A DNA stretch of 64,000 nt from Corticium candelabrum (taxonomy: Eukaryota > Porifera > Homoscleromorpha > Homosclerophorida > Plakinidae): NCBI RefSeq assembly GCF_963422355.1, contig NC_085086.1, positions 1,565,021 to 1,629,020 of the forward strand, read 5' to 3'. The notes under the pieces were generated by a model. The model saw only the letters and a list, made by a program, of their open reading frames with translations, ran no database searches and was not told the DNA's origin. The position numbers and the translations under genes were made by a program. Positions within the stretch are counted from its first letter, which is position 1. Each line of letters starts with the position of its first letter. This document shows, piece by piece, positions 13,420 to 25,642 of this stretch.

Positions 13420-13424
13420 GTTTA

Positions 13425-13793
13425 TGATAAGACATTTGAGAAATTAACAAATTTGTCTCTACGGATGCTGCGACAAGACAACAAGAAAAGTGCGGAAAAT
13501 CTCCCTGCTGCGCGCGCGGTAGGCCTATCTATTTAAAATGCGATCAGTGGCTACGAATTATGCAAACGCTAAAACTTATCACTAAATGCAACTGACGAAA
13601 GTGCACTTCATTTGCTCTTAAAGATGTAGATTGGACTTTCATATAGTAACCTCTGACGGCTTAGGTAATTAGATTTATTCAGTTTCGTATAAGACCCTCT
13701 CGCGCCTTCGTGCCCGGGTCCCGTATAACACGACAACGCCTGAGAGTGTATGGGATCATTCCGCCTACTTTCTTCACCTGTTGTCATCCCACG
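13425..13793. other. no gene seen
   Basis: This stretch lies between the hAT element and a P-loop fragment. It is mixed sequence with no reading frame of note. Confidence 0.4.
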
Positions 13794-14087
13794 TCATCTA
13801 AGGTTGATGGGTTTCATGTGACTGTTGTCAATTTTGATATCGCCAAAGACGACTAGGTTGCTGAAGTCGCACCCGGTTTCTCGACGGGTATCACTTCCTC
13901 CGGTTCGAGTATTAAGGAATGACGAATGCATTCCCTCGGTCTCCAGAATGTCGTAAAATTCTTGTAGCAGTCGATATTTTTCTTTGTCGGAATTGATAGT
14001 GTAGACGATCGACTCATTTGGATTCATCCACCTCATCAATGTGTTACACAAATGTGTTGCATTTCCACTTCCCGTCGGGGCTAACAC
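13794..14087 (-). pseudogene. P-loop ATPase-like fragment
   Basis: The minus-strand frame opens with LAPTGSGNATHLCNTL, which looks like a Walker A motif (GPTGSGKT/S) whose lysine is replaced. A downstream segment (ESIVYTINSD) would suit the second strand of a P-loop domain. Sequence upstream on the same strand stays similar in character but is out of frame. A packaging-type ATPase would fit the nearby Maverick/Polinton polymerase remnant. Without a Walker B motif the assignment is weak. It could also be a chance frame. Confidence 0.3.
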
Positions 14088-16097
14088 AAGGCAATGACAA
14101 TCGCGAAGTAGAGAATGCCAACTATCTTGCTCACTTCGTCACCTGCTGTCATCGAAATTGATGAGATCTATTATATATAGATTATACCACAGCCTGCACA
14201 GAATGTCGATTAAAAAGTTTGGAACGAGTAGCAAGATCGACGATTTATTGCAACTTACGCAGAACGTCAAATTGTTGAGAAATAGGACAAACTTGGCGTC
14301 TAGAACCTCCCCTCATATACTGTTTGGATACAGTTTGGAAAGAAAAAAGTATCAAGATCTTGAATAAGAAAGTGAGTAAGCTTAATATAGACGTAAACAG
14401 CATGGTTGAGCAGCAAACAGCACTCAATACTGAGTGACTAGTATTCAATCCAAAGTGGATGAGGTTTAAACCAAAGTGGACAGAACTAAAAAAATTATAT
14501 AACACGTCCTGGTACACTAATAAAAGATATTCAAAAATACATGGATGGGTTAAAATAGAGTGGTAAAAAGTATCTGGGCTATATAGCCAGATGATTCTAG
14601 CAATTAATTTCAATCACATCGTTGTTGATTTGTCATAAAATGACATCTGTATGTTCTCCGAGCTCTACCGGCTTTTTCGGGGAGCCTGGCTGACACGGTG
14701 GGTGTCCTTGTAAATCCTATCGCACTCACTGTTGCTGATTTTGATGAGGTACTGCACGCACCGATCATGAAGAAGAATTATCACAAGAAAATGGATGCCT
14801 GTCCATTTGCCTTTACCGGCTACCAGAAAGAATTGAACGCATTGAAAGGATGTCTTCGAATAAAAGAGTTTCATGAGGATATTCTGCTTTTTGAATTCAA
14901 CTGATTGGGCAACCGCGTTACTGATATGTGTCTTCCTATTCCAGATACACGTGGTAGAAAGTGCTATAAAAGATGAAAGTCGACTTTCCAGGACCTTGTT
15001 CGGATCTGGCACTACCATTCGCTTAGCGTGAGACTTCAATAAAAGGAATTATATATACCAGTCATGGATGATTATGAGGTACCTCTCATTTCACCCTATA
15101 AAGATGCGCCACCCTTGTATTGGAGGCGTGCTACTTGGGTGATGGAAGAATTTCGTCGGTTGTGGCAGATGGATGTCGGTAGCTGCAGTAATCTAGAATT
15201 GTTTCTACAAGGCTTGTATTCACAAATACACGAAAAACTCAAAAATATTTGCTAAAATTGAAAGTGTTGTCTTTCAAACTCAGAGTCAACTAAAACTCCA
15301 AAACCATCTAGAGTGTGTGGAGAATAGAGTGATGAAGAATAGGAGTGTGGAAAAATCGAGAACGATAAGCGACATCTAAACAACATAAAAACAGTAGGTG
15401 GTCACTTCTACCCTCTAGTTGTCGAGTCGTACTGTCTGTGGTACCCCAATAGCTTGCAAAATACTCAAAACTATTGCAAGACGATCTTGTCTTTATAGTG
15501 GTGTCTTTGTTAGCGGAGCTGTTGCTGACTTGCATGGACTGCTCTCTCTCCGTCTTTGGCAGTTTAATGCTAGGATGGTTTTGGATTGCCTGGCCTTGTT
15601 ACATTTTTTAAATTAATTAGTAAATTAAAAGTATTATTAGTAAAATAAATAAAAAAGAAAATATAAAATATAATTTAATTAATTATGATAATATATATAA
15701 TATATATTAATTCAAGCCACACGAAGGTGTTCTGAGCGATTCACCTGTTGTAGATTCTGGACGTTCATCATCTGCTTCAATCATAACGTCTGCAGCTGCA
15801 TTTGTGAGTCTGCGAGAGCCGGTCCAGTCACTGTGTGTGACAGTTGATGCGGAGGGGAGCCCTGTTTCTGTTGAATGGCTTGTTGTTGAATGGAGTGCTG
15901 TTGCAGCGTCTGATGTTGCAGTTGAGGCTGTGCAAACGCAGCCAAACCGGATAGTTGTGCCTGTGAAAGAAAATAATGATTTGCTAACGCGCGCGTTAAG
16001 GCAATATTTAACGCAAAATAACCGTGTCTGTATTAACATAGATAATAGGTTACTCTTAGTGGGAACGTTAGAAGCGTACCTGTTGGTTTACTTGAGT
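14088..16097. other. no convincing gene
   Basis: Short frames exist at 14698-14904 and 15064-15255 (plus) and 15308-15535 (minus), but none shows a recognisable domain, a signal peptide or splice context. Positions 15615-15715 are almost pure A/T. This may be further decayed Polinton-like DNA, but I see nothing specific. Confidence 0.35.
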
Positions 16098-16747
16098 AAA
16101 AACCAGTCTCGCGTAGCCAAACATCTTTCCGCCGCGTCATCCTCCCGGCGAAATAGGGTCTAGTGTCGCTGTGTGCCGTGTAGCCAGAAATCGGCTATCT
16201 AAAGACCGGATTTGCTTTCTTAAACGCTTTACTAAAGACCAGATTGGTATGCAAGCAGTGCAATCCTATCTCATTAGCTTCTCTTGTATCATGGAGAACA
16301 ACTCGAAGACTACAACTCGAGTCGTTGCTGTTTGTAAAATTTGCTTGTCTACAGCAGCAATTAAATGCGGACGCGGGAACGTTGACGTCGGCCGGCTCAC
16401 AGCGGCGACAGAATGCGATTGCACTGAATGGATGCGAACGCTCTCGATGCTGTTTGCTGTTTTGACGTCTAAAGCGACCGCGGACAGTCCAGAGTGAACG
16501 ATATCTGGTCCTGGAATTGAAGGGCTTAGAGCTAACGTCATACGAAACAAGAGAAGCTAGCGAGATTAGGATGGAACTGCTTGCATACCAGTCTGGTATT
16601 TAGTGAAGCGTTTAAGAAACTAAATCTGATCTTCAGATAGCCGATTTCTAGCTACGCGGTACACAGCGACATCAGAGCCTGTTTACCAGACCCTATTTCG
16701 CCGGGAAGGATGACGCGGCGGAAAGACGTCTGGCTACGCAAGACTAA
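16098..16747. repeat. foldback element with arms of about 200 bp
   Basis: The sequence from about 16098 to 16298 is repeated in inverted orientation at about 16537-16747. Examples are CGTAGCC...CTTTCCGCCGCGTCAT at the left and its complement at the right, and TAGCCAGAAATCGGCTATCT opposite AGATAGCCGATTTCTAGCTA. The spacer is about 240 bp. Arms are about 85-90% alike by eye. It is a foldback or MITE-type non-autonomous element. No clear target duplication was found. Confidence 0.75.
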
Positions 16748-17379
16748 GCAAAAACACCTGCAAAAAGGTCCGTCATCTTTTTGAAGAGAGGAGCATGCGC
16801 ATTAATAAGCGTTTAGCTTTGGAGTCTCTTTATATTCGCGAAAGCTTAAATGCAGATTTGGTAAGTTAATTAATAAACTTTGCATACTACCCGATTTTTC
16901 ATTTCCATAACTCAATTGACTGTGGTATTTTATGCTAATCAATACAGTAAAAATTGTAAATTTAATAAAAATTATAAATTTATTTTTAATCCAGCTTTTA
17001 AAGCCCGAACATTCACACTACAGCAGTGTCTTTCTCATTACTTTTCAGAACACTGTAGATAGCTATGCGAGAGACGTCGCAGTCCACGTGTGCCACGTGC
17101 AGTCGTTGTGTTGTGTTCACGTGCGTGCGCTACGCGTTCACGTGCACACACAAGCTAGAGTGTAGATCCCATTGCTACAAATTTACAATTTGGTATCCAG
17201 AGGAGTCAGGGAAATCTTGTTTTAATGCACTCCGTAGATGTGATGACCCACGCTTCGCGGCATGTTTTTACAGTAGTAGAATGTCTTACCAGACGAGACA
17301 TCCTTATACTGTTCATGTTGTACCTGCTTCTTCGCAACACAGTTTATACTACTTTGTCTTTCCTTATCGAGCTGGCCTC
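16748..17379. other. no gene seen
   Basis: Positions 17080-17160 contain several ACGTG cores within a GC-richer patch (CCACGTG, GCACGTG-like), but no gene start is evident nearby. Nothing else is recognised. Confidence 0.35.
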
Positions 17380-20046
17380 GGTTTCGATCGAGTACATCTT
17401 AGGTCAAAGTCCTACATAATTCACTAAGGGAAGCATATTCACTATCACTTTTCCAAACACCCTTTTTGTACCTCGTTGATTGGGTGATCTTTCCGGTAAT
17501 TGCTTGTATCGAGGAAATCGGCTTAGTTAACCGTGTCTGAGTGCACGTCTCCTGTCTGAATCTCAAGTAGCAGAGTGTCCGTGTCTGTGTACAACAACTC
17601 ACATCGATCCCCGTACTCCTACAGCTGGTTGTAGAAGTCGTACATCAATTGTTTTGACAAGTCAAGGACGCTCAAGATTTGTACACACTGGCAAATGGAT
17701 CACGATCCGATTGCCATAAATCCAATCCACATCATGAGGTGGTTTCGATCGCGATCGGTTGAATCCAATTAGAAATGTAGGCGTTACCTCTACTCACGCT
17801 ACGCGTGTAGGCGAAACATCCAGCAATCCTTACTCATCTCTGCTTTTGCTCACCTTACGTCGCTGTATCAAAGCTTTCCACAAGCAAAGAAGCCACAAAT
17901 ACACATTGGTCATCATTCACGTCATATTGAAAATATGATAGAGTAGCGTTTTCAAAGTGAAGTGTGGACAGTTGCTATCCCGAATGAATTCTGATCTAGT
18001 GCGGACAGAGGTTCATACTCACGTTGGCAGGTCGATTCAACAAGATCCTTTTCTTGTTCATGTGGAGTGCGACGAGCCCATCGTGAAAGATAACACTGTG
18101 TTCAAAAGATGGGTCGGCTATCAGCTTGCGTAATCTGATCTCCTCACACCATCGTACAAGTTTGGCTCTTGCCGTTTTCTTAGGTTTTCCATCGTTTTGC
18201 TAAAACCGAATTGTTGAGAACTTTGAACAGATCTCTCTCAAGTAGCAGGTGGCTCGTTTGCAAAGCTTGGTGTTCTTGAGCATATAGGAGGCCATCCAAA
18301 AAGATTGATCTATTCGAACCACTCGGTGCATCTTGGTCAGGTTGAAGCGCAGAGGCAAATACAGCTGTAGGTTTTTATAGTGGAGAACGTACTTGGTCTT
18401 GTTTTAGAGATTGGGTACCAGCTTCTCCACTTTATTTGATTTATCTCATAATACGCTGGAGTAGGTTTCGTTGGTAGTCCAACATTCATTCCTTGGGATT
18501 CTCCAGACGTTCGGGTGCTAGCGGATACATGATTTATTTATGATGTTAGGTTGATGAATACTTAAATTTAGATCGACTTCAACTATTATCTCTTGTCGGG
18601 TTTGTCAGCATAAGGTAGTATCGCTTGTATGCTTTGCAGATCCACTCACCCGAATCCTCACATGGGTAGAGGCAATTTGTTGTGACATCGCGGATTGGTA
18701 TAAGTTGTTCGCATCAAGATACTGGATGCATATAGTGGGCTTGTCGGAATTCTGGTTTGACGCGAGGATTGTTTGCGCTGGCGTATCGGCGAAAGACCAT
18801 CGATATACCAACTCGCATACCTTTCTGAACAATTAGATGCCTGTTTTAGTCGGCCAAGAGTTTGAGCTCCACCCCAAGTGCTTCAACAACGCATCCCACG
18901 AGAGCACAAGACACTATTAGTAGTAATCTGGATAGAGTCGGTAAGTCTCCATACAAGCAAGTCTTTCTACAGTTCTCGAAGTCGTCGGCAAGTAGTAGTC
19001 TAACTTTCTGAAAATACAAATTGTGATATTTGCCGATGGCCTTAAATCAAAACGTCGACAATACTCTATGCGCCTTGTTATAGTCTTCATCGGTAATACC
19101 TTCAAAAGCATCTCGAGATGGTATTTCAGTTTCGTAAAATTATGTCAATGTGCTCGTAACGATAGACACCTTTCCTCAAGATTAGATTGCGCCTTTTTGT
19201 CGTCATGCTCGTATTCTCGGGGTATGTGCATAGCAGTGAAGACCTGTGCGCTGACCAATCTGTGGAGCGAGAACAACAACAACTGAACGCTCTCAATGAA
19301 TCGCAATTGCTCAAAAGAGAATAAGATATACTTCTCAGTGTTGTTGAGAATGCAGTTGACATTGCCTGGCACATTAAAGAAGGCTTTCATAGACGAATTT
19401 CGTATCAGCAAGGATTGTGGAAAACCACCTCAATGGTTGTACAGTCGCAGCTAAGTAACGTGTGCCGCACCTCGATATTGTACCGTGATGTAACTATGGT
19501 CGCGGAATCAATCCCGGTAGTTCTTCATGATGAGAGACTTGTCGCAGATGTAGCATGTCTCCGTGTGACGTTTAGGTTTGCCTCCTACATTGGTTCTAAT
19601 GATGGCGAGAGACTGAAAGTAGCATTTTTGTGTTTATCTCCTTCGTGTGTTTTTCTGGTCGAGTCGACCATCGATGAAACTCTAGACATTTCCACGACTA
19701 GAAGTTTATCAGACGAGAGTCTTTTGCATTCTTGTGGTCTATGCAATCTTGTGTCGTCATTACAATGTGTTTGCGCTTGATATATTTGATCTTGGCTCCT
19801 TTTCTTTGCAGACACTCTAGAAAGCGATGAGTAGCATTGGGTCCTTGGTAGACGACGAGTTGAGTTTGTCTGTCTCCCCGAATGGCGATGTAAGAGAAAC
19901 CACAACCTTTGTGATAAACTGTACGTGTTCTGGGTGTTGTTTTTCCTGGGATCACATGTGAGTGCTTCCATCTTGTTAAAGAAAAACCTAAAATTTGCAT
20001 ATCTGATGTATGGAATTCTGAATTGGTTTTGGTAATTCTAGAAAGT

Positions 20047-20165
20047 TATAGAGCGAGCTAATAATACCGTATGAAAGTACGTATCCGCTGACTTTTCTAG
20101 AACTAGATCGCGTACGTTGTGTTACGTTCATAGAGCAATGCCAATAAACCAGCACAAACACTACA
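20047..20165 (+). repeat. left LTR of the Gypsy element
   Basis: It is about 119 bp and aligns with 24187-24304 over its whole length with some substitutions and one indel near the end. It reads TATAG where the right copy reads TGTAG, so the terminal TG has mutated. Confidence 0.85.
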
Positions 20166-20193
20166 TTGTGACAGGATATGGTTCAACTAAGAC

Positions 20194-20640
20194 TTGAACC
20201 ACCCGAACCCTTCGATTTCAGAAGCTCGACAAATGGTCACGCTGGAAACGCGCCTCTTTGAACAGGTCAGGATCGCATACGGCTTGGCAGAAGAGGAGGA
20301 TCCACGACAAATCTCAACGCTTCTTTGTTGCATGGGCAAGGAAGAAGACGAGGTCCTAAGGGCCAGCTACCACTATTCTGAGGATGACAGCAAGAAATAC
20401 AACAAAGTAATTGAAACGTTCCAAAAACTTTTCCAAGTCCGTTGCAACGTCATCTTTGAACGCACACGTTTCCATCGAAGGAGCCAGCACGTCCACGAGT
20501 TGATCGAGCAGTACATAACAGCGCTCTACTCACTGGCTGACACTTGCAAATTTGCGGCATGGATGGAAGACATGATTCGCGACAGAACCGTCGTGGGAAT
20601 TAACAGTGACCAGGCCTCGCTAGCGCGTATTGTAAACAAA
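20194..20640 (+). pseudogene. Gypsy gag fragment
   Basis: The frame includes YHYSEDDSKKYNKVIETF, FERTRFHRRSQ, the ITALYSLAD segment and MIRDRTVVGI. These are the conserved landmarks of the gag capsid region of K02A2.6-like Gypsy elements in invertebrates. Gag packages the element RNA in virus-like particles. The nucleocapsid part with the zinc knuckle is missing because similarity ends near 20640, where the THAP-like segment begins. It is not functional in this form. Confidence 0.82.
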
Positions 20641-20658
20641 GGAATTTGTGGCGAAAGA

Positions 20659-21250
20659 ATGGTTTGGTGTTGCGTGGCTGCAGAATGCACCAATTCGCGC
20701 AAGTCATACGCAATCGTGTTTCGATTTCCGAAGATCCCAAGCTAAGAAAAGAATGGGAATCGCAAAATATTGAGGACAATTGCAGAGACGTTTGTGTCGT
20801 CCAGGCAACTGCTACCGACAAAGCGTCTTACTGCGTGGACAGGAGTCTGCAGTAGCCACTTTTAACTTGATTGCTTCGAGATACGTACAGCCAGGTCTAT
20901 TCAACAGCTTGGTCTGGGTTCCAGAAGAGCGAAATCGAGGCCACCATTTTCCATCTACCTGCCTCCACACTTCAAGGTCGTAGCACTCTGGAACCTTTGC
21001 AAAAGAAAAGGAGAGAGGTAATTGAGAAGCGGGAAGGTAAGGAAGACTCTCATGCAGGACTAAATGTATTGCAAATGACTAAGAGAGGTCAGATTCTTGA
21101 TGACTATATACAGACTCGCCTCTTGATCATCATGTGTAGTAAATGCAGTCGTATGCGTACCAGTATACTGTACAGTGAAATCAAACCTTGTGTCAACGCG
21201 AATTCAACGTACGTACTTCAAATCATTTTGTTTTCTTTCACACGTACAGC
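20659..21250 (+). pseudogene. THAP-like zinc finger segment inside the Gypsy element
   Basis: From the ATG at 20659 the frame reads MVWCCVAAECTNSRKS and then FRFPK, the opening of a THAP domain (C..C, FRFP). The next conserved part (DPKLRKEWE) is in another frame from about 20730, so a small indel separates them. Downstream at about 20870-21060 short frames with further basic sequence continue. THAP domains bind DNA and occur in P-element transposases and host regulators. How it came to lie between gag and reverse transcriptase is unclear: it could be a nested insertion or a rearrangement. The sequence at 21260-21985 shows no domain. Confidence 0.6.
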
Positions 21251-21985
21251 ACTTTAGAGTTTTGCATGAACTCACCAGTACACTTTGCCACTATTGTTGC
21301 TAGTATTCGACATTATTAGCGTGTCATTACTTGAGACAACCTCAAATCCATTTTGACAGCACACGTACTTCACACGAGTACGTATCCATCATCTCACAAC
21401 CGCAGCTGAGACCTGTGAATGTTGTTTACTTACCCGGATGTGCATCAACTACGTAGCTAACTCCTACTTCTACTTGCAATGATAACAGGCTATCGGGTAG
21501 CTTGTCCTCTTTCTCGTCCGCGTCCAAGGCAGCAGGCGATCTCAAAGCTTCAAACGCATTGTCGCTGAACTCAAACCTGTGTGGTCTAATCACTACGTAT
21601 ACTGATTAATGGTTCCCAGCAGATCTTCTTCATCCTGCGATTAATGCGATGACGAAACGTTATCATAACGTAAAAACCTCCAGAGGATTCTTCAGAAGAC
21701 TCGCTGTTGCTGCCCTCGCCTCCACCCTAGCAGCGTTGCCTTGGATATAAAGATTTAGTCAATTTTACAGGCCGCTGACAATACAGACGCACACGCGTCT
21801 CCTTTCAGTGACGTCACACTACACCACGCCCGTTATCGGAAGTTAAAAAACCGAAGCAACTTTGACGTGCTACATCTCAGCGAAGACTTAACTTAAAAAT
21901 CTAAAACTATTTTTCCTGTCACCTATGCAAATAGAACTATCAATTTCCAACATAAATGAATTTTTGATTTTTGCGTTGCAGTTAC

Positions 21986-24160
21986 CCTTTAAGTGCTCCA
22001 GAGCTATTTCAATGCAGAATGAGTGTCAAGATTACCAAGAATTCTGTGCCATATGGATAATGTTTTGATATTCGGCTCAAACCAGGCTGAACACGATGTC
22101 AGATTGGCTAATGTCTTAACTCGAATTCAAGAAACAGGAGTTACACTCAATACATCCAACTGCAAGTTTATTGTACCCACTCACAAATTTTTGGGTCATG
22201 TGATTGACGCAATAAAAAGAATACGACCAGATCCAGAAAAGGTCGAAACCATTCGAGATCTGCAACGTCTCAAAAACGTCTTTGATATGCGAAGATGTAC
22301 GGGCATTGTGAACCAACTAAGCAAGTATTCACCAAATATTGCAGAGATTAGTCAACCCTTACTGGAGTTTCTGAGTTCTAAGCGCTCTTGGTTGTGGGAG
22401 CATCCTCAAGAACAGGCCTTCACACAGCTGAAAGAGGAACTGATAAGTCCTACCGTTTTTGGGTTATATGAACCACGGAGAAACATCAAAGTTTCTGCAA
22501 ACACTTCATCTCATGGGCTAGGTGCAGTGCTACTCCAGGCAACAATCAACGGAGACACGTGGAAATCAGTTGCATATGTCTCTCGTTCAATGACAGAAAC
22601 AAAGAAACGATATGATGAGATCGAAAAAGGAACATTAGCTGCGTCATGGACATGTGACAAGTTCTCAGACTATGTACTAGGTCAAAAATTTCATATTGAG
22701 ACAGACCATAAGCCACTGTTTCGTTGTTGACGAGAAAGCATATCGACAGCTTACCTCCACAAATTGTCTGATTTCGACTTCGTTCAGCACGTTATGACTA
22801 CTCCATCAGCCACATACTAGGACAATTGCTCCATACTGCTGATACTCGGTTCAGAGCTGCGTTACCAACCACCGTTCATCTAGACTTACTTAGAGAAGAA
22901 GTTAAGGTATTCATTGAATCGTTACTTTCAAAGCTTCCCGCCACAGAGGATAAGCTACAGGGATACAGAGAAGCTCAAGTTGACGATTGCAATTGCTCAG
23001 AGGTAATGCTATTTTGCAAATAAGGCTGACCAAACAGGTTCCCAGCAAACACACCTCTGATACCTTACTGGAAAGTTCGATCTCAAATTTCAGAATACAA
23101 CTGTCTTTCGATGTACAACAATCGTGTTGTTATTCCAAGTATCATGCAAAGAGATGTCCTGACACAAATCCATGAAGGAGATCAGGGAATTACTTTATGT
23201 AATCTACGAGCCAACTCGTTAGTATGGTGATATCAAGACAACTCGTACAGATGATACAACATTGTGGTCCATGTCAAAGAGATAGTCGAGGTGTAAAGAT
23301 TTTGATACCCACTGAACGGGCAGATTATTCTTTCTAAGCAATAGGTTCAGACTTACTGGAATTTAGAAAAGTACACTATCTGATCGTGGTCAACTATTTT
23401 TCGAGATATCCAAAGCAGATAAAGTTGTCGTCTACTACATCGAACAGCATCCTTCATGCTTTGAAAGCAATCTTTCCCCGACATGGCCTCGCAGAGATTC
23501 TAAGGAGTGACAATGGTTCTCAATACTCTTGTCACGAAATGAGAGAGTTTGCGGCAGCTTATGGCTTTACACGCATCACCAGCAATCCAAGATATCCACA
23601 AAGCATTGGCCTTGCAGAAAGAATGGTAAAGTCTGTTAAACAACTACTACAACGATCCAAGGATCCACATCTAGCGCTTCCAAGCTACAGGACAACTCCT
23701 TTTCCATAGTGCAACATCAGTGCATCAGAACTTCTCATGGGTAGCCGCCTGAGGACCAACTTACCACAAGTTTCTGAATTGCCAAATCCTCAATGGCCGT
23801 ATTTGAAAACATTTTGCAACGTTGACAAGCAATTCAAACAGAAACAGATGGAATATTTTGACAAACGACATTGAGCCAAAGACCTCCCAGAATTACCAAC
23901 CTACACAGAAGTTTGGATAACTTCCGAGAGAAAGTAGAAGACAGGAACAATAGTTTCCAAGTTCTCCACTTTGGGCACGATCCTATAGTGTTGAAACCAG
24001 TACTGGAACATTCAGACAAAACAGATCCACATTATGCCCACTGGATCTGGAGCAGTTATCCTGCATGGCGGCAGACTCCTTCAGTCAGAGGTCCACAGTT
24101 CCTCTACCTCAAACAGGCCAACGACACGTCTTCAGACAAGAACCAATGTCAGACCGCCTG
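21986..24160 (+). pseudogene. Gypsy pol remnant: reverse transcriptase C-half, RNase H, integrase
   Basis: Similarity starts in the middle of reverse transcriptase (APELFQ, then CHMDNVLIFG, where the usual YxDD/YMDD-type motif reads HMDN). It continues through KFLGH and the RNase H region (SHGLGAVLLQ, YDEIEKGTLA, IETDHKPL) to 22730. After a frame change an integrase core follows at 23386-23709 (LRSDNGSQYS, NPRYPQSIGLAERMVK). A further segment reaches about 24160. Stops and frame changes at 22730, 23022 and 23709 show it is dead. Confidence 0.85.
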
Positions 24161-24186
24161 AAAGGCTAGACTTGTAGAAGGGAAGA

Positions 24187-24304
24187 TGTAGTGCGAGCTG
24201 ATAATAGCGTATGAAAGTACGTATGAGCGAACTTGTCTAAAACTAGATTGCGTACGTTATATTGTGTTCATAGAGCACTGCCAATTAACCAGCACAACAC
24301 TACA
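24187..24304 (+). repeat. right LTR of the Gypsy element
   Basis: It is about 118 bp, begins TGTAG, ends CTACA, and matches 20047-20165. A purine tract stands immediately upstream, as expected for second-strand priming. Confidence 0.85.
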
Positions 24305-24757
24305 AAAGAAACTTTCTTTCCGCTCTTTACAGTAATCTCTACTCGGATGACACAATGTACGATACCTGGACAGTCGGGTTTGTGTTGTTTGAGGTCTGGT
24401 CGCGTGTATCCGTGTACAAACAGTTAATAGAAGAACATACGATGTGTATCCTTGCTTCGATCGTTGGGTACGCGGTTGATACTTTTGATCAAGGTGTAGT
24501 GTTGCTTGAGTCCTAAGAGAAGAAAGTTGATACTAATGGGTAACTTAGACTTTGATTACCTGAGCAGGGAGATAGATACCTTTGCACCATCTGAAGACGT
24601 TGACAGCTAGTCTGGGGTTTTGCTTATTCACGAGAACTATTTGTTTGATAGGAGGTGGTTCTTGAACACCATTACAACGCAGTCCATCGTGTGTCAGGTA
24701 TTGCTGAGTCGCTGAGAGTGGTCGTGTGCTGTAAAGAGGGCCTGACGCAGAGCCCAT

Positions 24758-25642
24758 CGTATACAGCTGTCGTCTTTATTTTTGACGTCAGGAGTTGACG
24801 ATAGCCCTTTTGTTTTGCACTTCTTGAGAGTGAAAGATAAGAGACGCGGTAGAGTGATTGGTTTCGTGCAGGGTAGAGTTGAAATCGTATAATGCCATCA
24901 TCACCTGTTTATCTCGTTCTTTCCTTGGTGAACCGTTTCAGTGTTCCACCATGTGTTTTAATCCCTTGTCCAACGATTCTGATACCTCGTCGGCTGTAAG
25001 AAGAGGTTCTGTTCTACTTCTGAGTCTCGGTTCATTCCATTTGTCGAGTCCTTCCTTTTGTGATTGCAAAAACGAACTTCCAGAAGCAGTTGGAATTTCA
25101 CACCGTTTAGTTATAGGATCTCTTTAGCGAGCTTTTAATAAATCTGTGAACACGCATTTTCCAGAAAGGCTTGTGGATCGTGTTCATCTGTCCCATTCAT
25201 CTGCCAACATCGGGAAAATTGCCTACAACGTGAGGTATGCGTTTTCACGCAGCTAATGTGTGTTTCACACGCGGGGTAAGTCTCACAAGTAGAGCAGATG
25301 GATTTCAAACATTGAGCTGGAGTGGTCTTCACAAGTGGAGAGGCTGAGTTGCACACTGGATGAGCACTTCACACATAGAGCTGCATTTGGTTTCAAACGT
25401 GGAGTGGTTACAACCACTGGGTAGTCTGAGGTCGGCTTCACACGTGGAGTAGCACGTGGAGTTGGTAAACGAACTTGTCTCTCAAATCGTTGTGTCATAG
25501 ATGACTCAATGACATCAATGCAATCACCATACTGCTTAGAACCCATCAAGCCCTTAGCTGGCTGAGAGTTCAATCGTTGTATTAACGCTTCCATCTTTGT
25601 ATATACTGTACAACAGTTACTCATTTCTCTAACAGGGCGCAA
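24758..25642. other. upstream part of the polymerase remnant, with degenerate short repeats at 25230-25480
   Basis: A minus-strand frame at 25642-25283 begins near MSNCC and contains an imperfect repeat rich in TPR and KP. At DNA level the motif TTCACACGTGGAG recurs with changes about eight to ten times between 25230 and 25480, at spacings of roughly 20-30 bp. It may be an N-terminal extension or upstream gene of the Polinton-like element. No family is recognised. Confidence 0.35.

Larger units (their letters stand above)
20047..24304 (+). mobile_element. Gypsy-type LTR retrotransposon, internally rearranged
   Basis: Short LTRs lie at 20047-20165 and 24187-24304. They share GTATGAAAGTACGTAT and GCGTACGTT and both end CACTACA. 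The right LTR runs TGTAG to CTACA. AAAG flanks both outer sides, consistent with a 4-5 bp target duplication. A purine-rich tract (GAAGGGAAGA) precedes the right LTR. Gag lies at 20194-20640 and pol pieces run from 21986 to 24160. Protease and the N-terminal half of reverse transcriptase are absent and replaced by 20641-21985. The insertion target is the antisense Polinton polymerase gene. Confidence 0.88.
17380..24757 (-). pseudogene. Maverick/Polinton-type DNA polymerase B, decayed and interrupted
   Basis: Pieces of a protein-primed family-B polymerase run in the right order on the minus strand. Near 24757-24545 is an N-terminal segment with NPRLAVNVF. Near 24530-24310 a Cys/His region ends in HKPDCPG. 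Near 20040-19750 is an exonuclease-like region (IPYIRYANF, then QLVVYQGPNATHRFL). Near 19400-19200 is an RFIESVQLL segment. Near 18760-18680 is the hallmark YLDANNLY. Near 17592-17574 is the motif C string YTDTDT. Frames change many times and stops are frequent, so no product is made. The gene is split by the Gypsy element at 20047-24304, and polymerase similarity resumes on either side. TIRs, integrase and capsid genes of a Polinton were not recognised. Confidence 0.8.

Noticed and set aside
19415..19780. Plus-strand gene over the polymerase region
   Set aside because: It is the opposite strand of recognisable polymerase B sequence and has no domain of its own.
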